A stretch of 64,000 bases of DNA from Pseudomonadota bacterium. Lineage in GTDB: Bacteria > Myxococcota_A > UBA796 > GCA-2862545. A program made the translations under genes and the position numbers. The notes beneath the pieces are model-generated. The model was not told where the DNA came from and searched no databases. It saw nothing but the letters and a program-made list of their open reading frames with translations. Below are positions 8,296 to 15,457 of the stretch, one piece after another (the first letter of the stretch is position 1; every line of letters starts with the position of its first letter). Location: contig SXOB01000053.1 of NCBI GenBank assembly GCA_005776945.1, positions 1 to 64,000 of the forward strand, written 5' to 3'.

Positions 8296-8910
8296 ATGTT
8301 CGCCGCGATTCAGAACTGGCGTCGCCAGTCCACCTACGGCGACCCCATCGTCGTCGTCTCCGGCCTGCCGCGCTCAGGGACGTCGATGATGATGCGCATG
8401 CTGGACGCTGGTGGGCTCGGCACCGTCACCGACGGCATCCGGACGGCCGACATCGACAACCCAAAGGGCTACTTCGAACTCGAGCGCATCAAGGACCTGG
8501 AGAAGGAGGCCGACAAGTCGTACATCCGCCAGTCCCGCGGCAAGGTCATCAAGGTCATCAGCTTCCTGCTCAAGGACCTGCCGCCCGACAACTTCTACCA
8601 GGTCCTGTTCATGCGCCGCGACCTCGACGAGGTCCTCAAGAGCCAGGACAAGATGATCGAGCATCGCCAGGCCGACGACCCGACCCAAAACGACACGCTC
8701 AAAGAGGCCTACCGCAACCACATCGTCAGCGTGCGCCGTATGGTCCGCAACGCACCCAACTTCGCCATTCACGAGGTCTTCTACGCGCAGTGCGTGTCGA
8801 GCCCCGGTCAGGTTGCGACGGAGGTCAACGCGTTCCTCGGTGGGCGGCTTGACGCGGCGAAGATGACGGCGGCCGTCGACCCGAGTCTCTACCGGAACAA
8901 GTCGGGATGA
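8296..8910 (+). CDS. Sulfotransferase-like P-loop protein
   Basis: A 204-aa cytoplasmic protein; ATG 8296 preceded by GAGGGGAG. Residues 18-36 contain VVVSGLPRSGTSMMMRM, the 5'-phosphosulfate-binding loop of PAPS-dependent sulfotransferases (PF00685/PF13469 type), and FMRRDLDEVLKSQ near residue 113 matches the second (3'-phosphate) region with its Arg and the following helix. It is shorter than most sulfotransferases (250-300 aa), so the acceptor-binding part is minimal. Other P-loop kinases can resemble this, but the LPRSGTS pattern is characteristic. Its stop overlaps the next gene (ATGA). Acceptor unknown; a lipid or envelope polymer handled by the neighbours is an inference. Confidence 0.75.
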   Translation: MFAAIQNWRRQSTYGDPIVVVSGLPRSGTSMMMRMLDAGGLGTVTDGIRTADIDNPKGYFELERIKDLEKEADKSYIRQSRGKVIKVISFLLKDLPPDNFYQVLFMRRDLDEVLKSQDKMIEHRQADDPTQNDTLKEAYRNHIVSVRRMVRNAPNFAIHEVFYAQCVSSPGQVATEVNAFLGGRLDAAKMTAAVDPSLYRNKSG

Positions 8911-10358
8911 TCGCTCTCGCCTGGATCGCGTGTGGCGGCGATGATGCCTCGCTTCCCGGCACGACCACGGCACCCACGAGCGAACCCCCCATCGCCTCCA
9001 CCACCGGCGACCCGCCGACGCCGACGGACACACCAACCACGGGCGACCCGCCCGAGGAAGGCCCGCCGCCACTGACGGGCCCGGCCTTCGCCGACTGCAC
9101 CACGGACGCGCCCTGGTCCGCAGACAACGGCACGCTGAGCGCGGTCTTCGTCGACCTCGCTGAGCACCCCCTGGCCAGGTGCAACGACGGCAGCCCTGGC
9201 CTCTACTACGTCATCCCAGGGGGCAACGACTGGCTCGTGTACCTCGACGGTGGCAGCCTTTGTAAGAACCACGCCACCTGCGTTGCGCGCTGGTGTGACG
9301 GACTCGACCCCTACGACCACACGGACATGTCTTCTGTCGGCGCGCCCGCGAACAAGGGGCTCGCCGGAGTCTTCGGCGACCAACCCGCCAACCCCTTTTT
9401 CGGCTGGACGCGCGTCTACGTTCATTACTGCAGCTCCGACTTGTGGTCTGGCCACACAGAGGAACCGGTCGAGCTCCAAGACACGGGCAGCCCGACCGGG
9501 GAAGGCGACTACACGATTTACTTCAACGGAAACGACATCCTGCACGGCGTCCTCAACGAGTTGTTTGCGCCCACGCGTCGTGCCGAGCTGTCAGAGATGC
9601 CGCCTGCTACCGATATCGGTCGCTTCGTGTTCGCCGGTGGGTCCGCTGGCGGCGTCGGCACGATTTGGAACGGGGACGCGGTCGCGGAGCGCGTCTTGGC
9701 GACGGCCCCCTCGGCGGACGTCACCCTTGGCGTCGTCGCTGGTCTCGGCCAGGGCCTCCAAGCGTCGACGGACCCGTGGGGACCGCTCGACGCCCCGGAC
9801 ACGCTCATTGACGCCATCCAGGGCCAATGGGGCATGAAATCGCTGGCGGAAGACGCTCTGTCCCCCGCCAAGTACAATTCGCAGATCGACGCGACATGCA
9901 TCGCCAACCATCCCGACGACGGCTGGTGGTGTGGCGACCCGATTCACGTTTTGACCCACGCCGTCTCGACGCCGTTCTTCGTCATCCAAGATCAACTCGA
10001 CCCGGTCTGGCTCGGAAACCTCGACGATGCGGTCGACGGCGGCGATGGACCCCTCGCGGGGCAGATCCAGGGCGACTCCTGGGCCGAACAGGTGCGGGAC
10101 CTCACCCTCCACTGGGATGACATCACGAGCCCAGACACGCCGTCCGCCTATGTGGACGGCGGGAGGCCCGTCGGGTTCTACGTCCCCCGTTGTATGGAAC
10201 ACGACGGCTACCCAAAGAACGCCAACCTGTTCTACGACTACACCGTCCCCACCCTGGACGGGGACGCGTCACTAGCCTCGTTGTGGGGTGCCTTCCTGGT
10301 CGGGGAAACGGCACGGGGCCTGACGCTGGCCGACGACGTCCCGGACTGCGGCCCATGA
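8907..10358 (+). CDS. Notum/pectinacetylesterase-like lipoprotein esterase, copy 1
   Basis: A 483-aa predicted lipoprotein. The signal is extremely short (MIALAWIAC, Cys9), followed by a ~45-residue Thr/Pro/Asp-rich linker. The catalytic domain matches pectinacetylesterase/Notum serine hydrolases: WLVYLDGGSLCKN, YVHYCSSDLWSG, the nucleophile in GGSAGGVG (Ser246), Asp in VIQDQLDPVW and His in CMEHDGYP. All triad residues are present, so an active carboxylesterase removing acyl or acetyl groups from a glycan or lipid-modified substrate outside the inner membrane is expected. Start ATG lies in the upstream stop. The frame has no earlier start, so the short signal is not an annotation choice. Confidence 0.85.
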   Translation: MIALAWIACGGDDASLPGTTTAPTSEPPIASTTGDPPTPTDTPTTGDPPEEGPPPLTGPAFADCTTDAPWSADNGTLSAVFVDLAEHPLARCNDGSPGLYYVIPGGNDWLVYLDGGSLCKNHATCVARWCDGLDPYDHTDMSSVGAPANKGLAGVFGDQPANPFFGWTRVYVHYCSSDLWSGHTEEPVELQDTGSPTGEGDYTIYFNGNDILHGVLNELFAPTRRAELSEMPPATDIGRFVFAGGSAGGVGTIWNGDAVAERVLATAPSADVTLGVVAGLGQGLQASTDPWGPLDAPDTLIDAIQGQWGMKSLAEDALSPAKYNSQIDATCIANHPDDGWWCGDPIHVLTHAVSTPFFVIQDQLDPVWLGNLDDAVDGGDGPLAGQIQGDSWAEQVRDLTLHWDDITSPDTPSAYVDGGRPVGFYVPRCMEHDGYPKNANLFYDYTVPTLDGDASLASLWGAFLVGETARGLTLADDVPDCGP

Positions 10359-11860
10359 TGTGGCCCTTGGTCGCCGGCCTGCTGGCTTGCGTCCCTGCGC
10401 AGACACCCCCATCGTCGCCTCCTTCCAAAGCGGATCCGGACGCCCCCGTCCTTGCGAGCCCACCCGACGCCCCGGCTCCCCCCCCCGAAGACACCGGCAC
10501 GCCCGGACAGCCACCTTCACCCGGCCTGTCCAGGGAACCCATGACGGGACCCGCCTTCGACTGTGAGGTATCCGACACCTTCGGGGGTGGAGAACTCGGG
10601 ATCTTTTCGCGCGTGGACGTCGACCTGAACGCGGCGCCGAACGCCGTTTGCAACGACGGGTCGGGCGCCGTCTACTACATCCGGCCCGGGTCCGATCGCT
10701 GGGTTGTCTACTTGGAAGGCGGAAGCCACTGCAACTCCTTCGGTACCTGCCGCGACCGCTGGTGCGACGGCATCGACGCCTATGACCGCCGCGACATGAG
10801 CAACGTCGGCGCCCCCGCCACGTTGCCGCTCGCTGGCCTGCTCAGCAGCTCCGCTGCCAACACGTTCTCCACGTGGACGGCGGTCTACGTCCATTACTGC
10901 AGCTCCGACGTCTGGTCGGGCAGTCGAGGAGCCCCGGTCCTGCTGCGAGACACCTCCGACACAGGGCAAGCGAGCGACTACACGATTCGATGGGAGGGCC
11001 GCTCGATTCTCGACGCCGTGGTCGCCGAATTGCTCGCGACGAACCGGCGCCCAGAGCTTTCCGCCTTGCCGCCGGCCGCGTCCATCACGACCTTCCTCCT
11101 CGCCGGCGGTTCTGCCGGCGGCATGGGCGCCACACAGGCGGTCGACGACGTGGCCGTCAGCGTCCGCGCGGCATCCCCTGCTGCGGACGTCCGGCTGGCG
11201 ACCTTCGGCGCCGTCAGCCCAGGGGTCCACGGCGCCTTCGACCCCTGGCGCGTGGCCACCTTCGCCCCGATCGAAGAACACCTGCGCCGCCTGATGGGTG
11301 AGGGGGCCCTTTCCGAGGAGACTTACGGTCCGCGGCACTATGCCGCTCGCCTCGACGCCAGCTGCGTCGCGAACAACCCTTACAATTCCTGGATTTGCGC
11401 CGACATCGGCCACGTCCTGAGCCACAGCCTGTCTACGCCGTTCTTCATCGTCCAGGACCAGATCGACAGTGTCTGGGTCCCCTCCGTCGACGGGATCCTT
11501 GACGGCGGCGACGGTCCCTACGAGGGCCAAGTGACGACCGAACGCTTCGCCCTCTTGGTTCGGACCTTCCTCGACGCCTTGGACGACATCCGACTGCCCA
11601 AAAATCCGAGCGTCTACCCGGTGGACGGTCCGGCGCCGGGTGGTTTCTCTCCGCGTTGTGCCGCCCATGATGGCTACGGACGCAACAACGCCAAGTTCCG
11701 AGAATGGCGCGCGTCTTTGTTGGACGTCGGCGACACCGGCGCTACAGCCACCGTCGAAACGACCTTGTCCCACTGGATCGATGGGACTCCCGGACAACGC
11801 GCATGGGCCCGCCCCGACCGGGTCCCGGACTGCGGGGACACCGCGGACACCGGCTTCTGA
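10355..11860 (+). CDS. Notum/pectinacetylesterase-like lipoprotein esterase, copy 2
   Basis: A 501-aa tandem paralogue of the preceding gene, beginning in its stop (ATGATG). Signal MMWPLVAGLLAC (Cys12), then a Pro/Ser/Asp-rich linker. The fold landmarks repeat: WVVYLEGGSHCN, YVHYCSSDVWSG, GGSAGGMG (Ser253), IVQDQIDSVW (Asp) and CAAHDGYG (His). It ends in CGDTADTGF, a short acidic Thr tail of the kind seen on other surface lipoproteins of this genome. Last gene of the 3097-11860 operon; the convergent SMP-30-like gene ends three bases further on. Confidence 0.85.
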   Translation: MMWPLVAGLLACVPAQTPPSSPPSKADPDAPVLASPPDAPAPPPEDTGTPGQPPSPGLSREPMTGPAFDCEVSDTFGGGELGIFSRVDVDLNAAPNAVCNDGSGAVYYIRPGSDRWVVYLEGGSHCNSFGTCRDRWCDGIDAYDRRDMSNVGAPATLPLAGLLSSSAANTFSTWTAVYVHYCSSDVWSGSRGAPVLLRDTSDTGQASDYTIRWEGRSILDAVVAELLATNRRPELSALPPAASITTFLLAGGSAGGMGATQAVDDVAVSVRAASPAADVRLATFGAVSPGVHGAFDPWRVATFAPIEEHLRRLMGEGALSEETYGPRHYAARLDASCVANNPYNSWICADIGHVLSHSLSTPFFIVQDQIDSVWVPSVDGILDGGDGPYEGQVTTERFALLVRTFLDALDDIRLPKNPSVYPVDGPAPGGFSPRCAAHDGYGRNNAKFREWRASLLDVGDTGATATVETTLSHWIDGTPGQRAWARPDRVPDCGDTADTGF

Positions 11861-11863
11861 GCA

Positions 11864-12919
11864 TCAGTCGACCGGCAGGGTCCAATCCGCCGGAGTGGCC
11901 GGATGCCGCTTGCCAAGCACGTAGGTCTGGATTTGCCAGACATTCTGGCGATTCGTGACGTAAAGCGTGTCGCGCCGCCAACCGCCGATACCATTGCCCC
12001 AGCGGATGGAGTTGAACTCGTTGAAGCCGGCCGCATCGATGGTGACGAGCTCGACCACTTCACTACCATCGGGGCTGATGCGCAGCAGGCGACCCAACGT
12101 GTACTCGATCGTGTAGATGTTGCCGCACTCGTCGACTTCGACGGCGTCGAAGTCCGAACCCGGCCCGCCATCGAACAACAGCGTGGGAACGGGGTCCCAT
12201 GTGTCCGGCCCCGTCCGGTGGTAGGCGAGGATTGCCGCATCCGACACACCCACGTTGCCGCCGACGTACAACGTCTGCTCGTCGAGCGACAGCACGACAC
12301 CGTTGGGCATGTAGGTGTCGTCGTCGATCGTGCCTTGCACGAGCGTCACAGGATCGATCCAGCGGATCCGCCCATTCGTGGTGAATTCCGTGAAATACAC
12401 GCGGCCCGTCGACTCAACTTCGATTCCATTCGGCTGGGTCAGACCGCCAATGAGGACCTGGCTCGTGCCCGCGTCGGCGTCAACAAGCTTGATGGTGCCT
12501 GTATCCTGGGCCCCCACGAGAATCTGATTGGAAGCGGTGACTTGGACGCCGGACGGATCGAACGCAACATTCGTCGCAATCGTCTTGAAATCCCCGTAGA
12601 AACTCAGGCCGGCAATATTGCTGCCCGACTGGTAGACCATGTACCCGTCGCCGTCGAAATCAAAGTCCTCTTCAGGCTGCAGATCGAGAACGTCTTGGTA
12701 GGTGGGCTCGGGCAGGGCGGCACAATCCACGGCGGTGTACCCGGTCGGCGGCGGCGGGGTCCCCGTCTCCGTGGGAGTATCGGTCCCCCCAGGCGGCAGG
12801 ATGGGACCCGAGGTGTCCGTCGTCGGCGCGGGATCCGTGGCGTCCGGGGGATCCGGCGGGTCGGGAACGGTCTGGGATGGCGTGGGACCGCACGCCACGA
12901 CGAACAGTAGCCAACTCAC
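11864..12919 (-). CDS. SMP-30/NHL-type beta-propeller lipoprotein, copy A
   Basis: A 351-aa predicted lipoprotein. GTG start at 12919 with GAGGA eight bases upstream; signal MSWLLFVVAC (Cys10), then a ~50-residue Pro/Asp/Thr linker. The rest is a six-bladed propeller of the SMP-30/gluconolactonase/NHL kind, seen in repeated strands such as LTQPNGIEVESTGRVYFTEF, MPNGVVLSLDEQTLYVGGN and DFDAVEVDECGNIYTIEY. Enzymes of this fold hydrolyse lactones or phosphoesters using a metal; the metal residues cannot be assigned here with confidence. Transcribed divergently from the RibD-like gene at 13052, with a 132-base gap. A paralogue lies at 18563-19627. Confidence 0.8.
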   Translation of the reverse strand: MSWLLFVVACGPTPSQTVPDPPDPPDATDPAPTTDTSGPILPPGGTDTPTETGTPPPPTGYTAVDCAALPEPTYQDVLDLQPEEDFDFDGDGYMVYQSGSNIAGLSFYGDFKTIATNVAFDPSGVQVTASNQILVGAQDTGTIKLVDADAGTSQVLIGGLTQPNGIEVESTGRVYFTEFTTNGRIRWIDPVTLVQGTIDDDTYMPNGVVLSLDEQTLYVGGNVGVSDAAILAYHRTGPDTWDPVPTLLFDGGPGSDFDAVEVDECGNIYTIEYTLGRLLRISPDGSEVVELVTIDAAGFNEFNSIRWGNGIGGWRRDTLYVTNRQNVWQIQTYVLGKRHPATPADWTLPVD

Positions 12920-13051
12920 CGAAGCTTCCTCGCACGCCCAGCCTAGCCTGAGGTCTGGCGTCGGCATGACAGGATGTGGCAAAGGGACGACGTCCTCTCC
13001 CCGCCGCCTCCTCTCACCGCCGCCGGTCGTAGGGGCGCGGTAGAGAGGCCC

Positions 13052-13600
13052 ATGTCGCGCGTGAGAGTGTACCTTGGTTGCTCGCTCGACGGACACATCG
13101 CCGGTCCCGAGCACAACCTCGACTTCCTCTCCGAGTTCACCCCCGACCTCCACGCGCCCGCCGGCGGCCTCGGTTTCACGGCGTTCCTCGACGCCATTGG
13201 CGTACTGCTCATGGGCCGACGCACCTACCAGGTCCTCCTCGACCACGACGCGTGGTGGTACGGCGATCGCACGGTCCTCGTGGCCACCCACCACCCCCTG
13301 CCTCCCGCGCCCGGGGGCGGGCACGCCGTAGCAGTCAGCGGCCCGATTCAAGCGATGATCGCGCAAGCCAAAGGCGCGGCCAAGGGCAAGGACGTCTACT
13401 TGGATGGCGGCGACCTCGTCCGCCAAGGCTTCGAGGCCGGCGTCGTCGATACGTTCTGCCTCACGGTCCTCCCGCTCGTGCTCGGGCGCGGCATCCGACT
13501 GTGGGAAGGGCTGGACGGGCGCACCGATGTGAAGTTCGACCCGCCGGTGGCCTATGGTGGGTCGATGATTCAAATTTCGGGTCACGTGGTCAAGCGATGA
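13052..13600 (+). CDS. Dihydrofolate reductase-like (RibD C-terminal domain) protein
   Basis: A 182-aa protein starting MSRVRVYLGCSLDGHIAG, the standard opening of the RibD_C/DHFR-like family of NADPH reductases. Other landmarks are GVLLMGRRTYQV (about residue 51), KDVYLDGGDLVRQ (about 113) and the hydrophobic VLPLVLGRGIRLW (about 138). These stand-alone proteins reduce pterin- or riboflavin-like substrates in the cytoplasm; the natural substrate is usually unknown. The ATG is preceded by AGAGAGG. It overlaps the VOC gene by four bases. Confidence 0.85.
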   Translation: MSRVRVYLGCSLDGHIAGPEHNLDFLSEFTPDLHAPAGGLGFTAFLDAIGVLLMGRRTYQVLLDHDAWWYGDRTVLVATHHPLPPAPGGGHAVAVSGPIQAMIAQAKGAAKGKDVYLDGGDLVRQGFEAGVVDTFCLTVLPLVLGRGIRLWEGLDGRTDVKFDPPVAYGGSMIQISGHVVKR

Positions 13601-14004
13601 CGTCGATCGAAGGATCCGGGGTCTTCGACCACCTCTCGCTCGGTGTCGCAAACCTGGACGCGTCGGTTGCGCTCTACGACGCCGCGCTGGCCCCGCTTGG
13701 CCTCGTCAGGCTCTGGCTGACGCCAAGAGCCGCCGGCTACGGACCGCCGGGCTTCACCGGCGAGGCGCCCTTCGCCCTGGTCGTGCCGCGCGAACGCTGC
13801 GCCGGCGCTTCTCGCGCCTTCCATCTCGCCTTCCGCGCGCCCGACCGGGCCTCGGTCCAGAGTTTTCACCAAGCGGCCCTCGGCGCTGGCGCCCTTGACG
13901 ACGGCCCGCCAGGGATTCGCGAGAACTATGGGCCAGGTTACTATGCGGCGTTTGTCGTGGATTTTGACGGCCACCGAATCGAGGCCGTCGTGCACGAGGG
14001 ATGA
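13597..14004 (+). CDS. VOC (glyoxalase/bleomycin-resistance fold) family protein
   Basis: A 135-aa protein, ATG in the upstream stop. FDHLSLGVANLDASVALYDAAL at residues 10-31 is the first beta-alpha-beta module, with the metal-type His (H12), and YYAAFVVDFDGHRIEAV near the C terminus is the second, with Asp/Glu/His. The length fits single-domain VOC proteins, which act as metal-dependent isomerases, dioxygenases or binding proteins. Substrate not predictable. It ends two bases before the 3' end of the convergent tRNA-Sec gene. Confidence 0.85.
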   Translation: MTSIEGSGVFDHLSLGVANLDASVALYDAALAPLGLVRLWLTPRAAGYGPPGFTGEAPFALVVPRERCAGASRAFHLAFRAPDRASVQSFHQAALGAGALDDGPPGIRENYGPGYYAAFVVDFDGHRIEAVVHEG

Positions 14005-14005
14005 T

Positions 14006-14106
14006 TGGCGGCAGGTCATGGGAATCGAACCCACCGGACGCCACCCTTCGGTGTGTCCCGACCGGTTTTGAAGACCGGGGCCGGCACCAGCGCGGCACGA
14101 CCCGCC
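14006..14106 (-). tRNA. selC: tRNA-Sec (anticodon TCA)
   Basis: A 101-nt selenocysteine tRNA including an encoded CCA (14006-14008) and discriminator G (14009). The acceptor stem has the Sec-specific eight pairs (GGCGGGTC with GACCTGCC, one G-U). The anticodon arm is CCGGT-CTTCAAA-ACCGG, anticodon TCA at 14071-14069. A long variable arm pairs GGGACACACC with GGTGGCGTCC, and the T arm is GTGGG-TTCGATT-CCCAT. It reads UGA as selenocysteine and implies that selA, selB and selD are elsewhere in the genome. It is the only tRNA in the window. Confidence 0.96.
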
Positions 14107-14162
14107 AATCCCTCTTTAACCGCTGCTTCGCGGCGGGCTGCTAGAACGGGTTACGGCGGCCC

Positions 14163-14815
14163 ATGCGCGTCGACATCTGGCTCGACATCACCTGCCCCTG
14201 GTCCTACATCGGCTTGGTCCGTCTCAAACGCCTCGCCGATGTCGATGGCGACGTGCAGATCAATCACCGCCCCTACCAACTGAGGCCCACACTCGGCCGG
14301 GAGGGCACCCACCTCTACGCCGCGCTCCGCAAACGACATGGGAGAGAACCCCAAGCGGTCTTTGCCCCGATTCATGCCCTCGCAGCCGAAGACGGCCTGA
14401 AGCTCGACCTCACCCGCCAACGCCACCTCTGGCCGACCCAAGCAGCCCACCACCTCGTACAGATGGGCACGTCCGCCGGCCCCAAAGGCACGGCCTGTTG
14501 GTGGACCTCTACCGAGCGAATTTCGACGACGCCGCCGACATCGCCGACCCGGATCTGCTCGCCGACATTGGCGCGCGCAACGGAGTCTCCGACGTCCGCA
14601 AACGGTTGGACGACGCCGAAGCGCGCCGTGCCCACCGCGCCGTCCTCGATCTCAACCTGCGGATGGGCCTGCAAGCAGTGCCCTTCTTCGTCTTCGGCCA
14701 GGAACTCAGCGTGTCGGGCTGCGAGTCGTACGACCTTCTCTCCCGTGCCCTTCGACGTACCAGAGAAGCGGAACAGCGAAATGCGGAGCGCGTTGCCGCG
14801 CTGGAGCCCTGGTAG
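14163..14815 (+). pseudogene. FrnE-like DsbA-family oxidoreductase, split by a one-base frameshift
   Basis: The N-terminal part (MRVDIWLDITCPWSYIG...) has the thioredoxin-fold start of FrnE/2-hydroxychromene-2-carboxylate isomerase proteins, with CPWS in place of the CPWC redox motif. The C-terminal part continues in the frame one base back from about 14495 (LLVDLYRANFDDAADI, then LQAVPFFVFGQELSVSG). Joined, they give a protein of about 217 residues, the normal family length. The break lies between AGPKGTA and LVDLY (14475-14500). It may be a sequencing or assembly indel, a true pseudogene or, less likely, a -1 frameshift at CCCCAAAG. Both halves keep good coding composition, which favours an error or a recent event. 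Confidence 0.75.
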
Positions 14816-14875
14816 CAGGCCGGCGGGCTGTGCCTGAGGCCGTTCACGGAATAGCCCGGCCGGCTTGGAGCTCGG

Positions 14876-15457
14876 TTGCTGAGTTGGATCGCGATGGCCG
14901 CCATGGCGGCACCAGCCGAGTGGGTCGCGTTGGCGCCAGAGGCCGGCGTGCTCCACGTGCTCAGCCCCGACCGCGCCTGGGGTTCCCCCGGCCTCGTTCA
15001 GGCCCTGCAAAACGCCTCTCGCTTGGTGGCGGCCAGATTCCCCGACGCCGACCCCGTCGTCGTCGGCGACCTCAGCTCGCCCGGCGGAGGGCCGCTCGAA
15101 GGCCACAAGACCCACCACGAAGGTCGCGACGCTGACGTCGGGCTCTTCCTTGGCGCCGGCGGCCAGCCCGAAGGTGGATTCGTCGAAGTCGGGCCAGATC
15201 GGTTGGACCTCGACGCCACATGGACCCTGATTCAGGCCCTGCTCGACCACCCCGACGTCCGATACCTGCTTCTGGACCAGGCCCACATCGACGCCCTCCG
15301 CCATTGGCTCTCGGTCGAGCGCGGCATGGGCAGCGCCACGCTGGACGCCATTTTTCCTGCGCCGGGCGCCCCTTGGGGCCTGACGGCGGTAGTTCGCCAC
15401 GCCCCCGACCACTCAAGCCACATCCACGTGCACATCGGCGCGGAGCCAGAGTCCTGA
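14876..15457 (+). CDS. MepA-like (peptidase M74) murein endopeptidase, exported
   Basis: A 193-aa protein. Zinc-site motifs of M74 endopeptidases are visible: GHKTHHEGRDADVGLF (about residues 80-95) and DHSSHIHVHIG near the end, matching the H...D and H-x-H ligands of MepA. The enzyme cuts D-Ala-mDAP cross-links in peptidoglycan. Start TTG 14876 was preferred because GGAG lies five bases upstream; ATG 14894 is the alternative. Either way the signal is short (MLSWIAMAAMAAPA). At 193 residues it is shorter than E. coli MepA (~270). Its stop overlaps the next gene, whose likely start is CTG (CTGA). Confidence 0.85.
   Translation: MLSWIAMAAMAAPAEWVALAPEAGVLHVLSPDRAWGSPGLVQALQNASRLVAARFPDADPVVVGDLSSPGGGPLEGHKTHHEGRDADVGLFLGAGGQPEGGFVEVGPDRLDLDATWTLIQALLDHPDVRYLLLDQAHIDALRHWLSVERGMGSATLDAIFPAPGAPWGLTAVVRHAPDHSSHIHVHIGAEPES

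Noticed and set aside
14480-14490. Programmed -1 frameshift site in the FrnE-like gene
   Set aside because: CCCCAAAG is only a partial match to a slippery heptamer and no clear downstream stem was found by eye; an indel is simpler. Kept only as a check.
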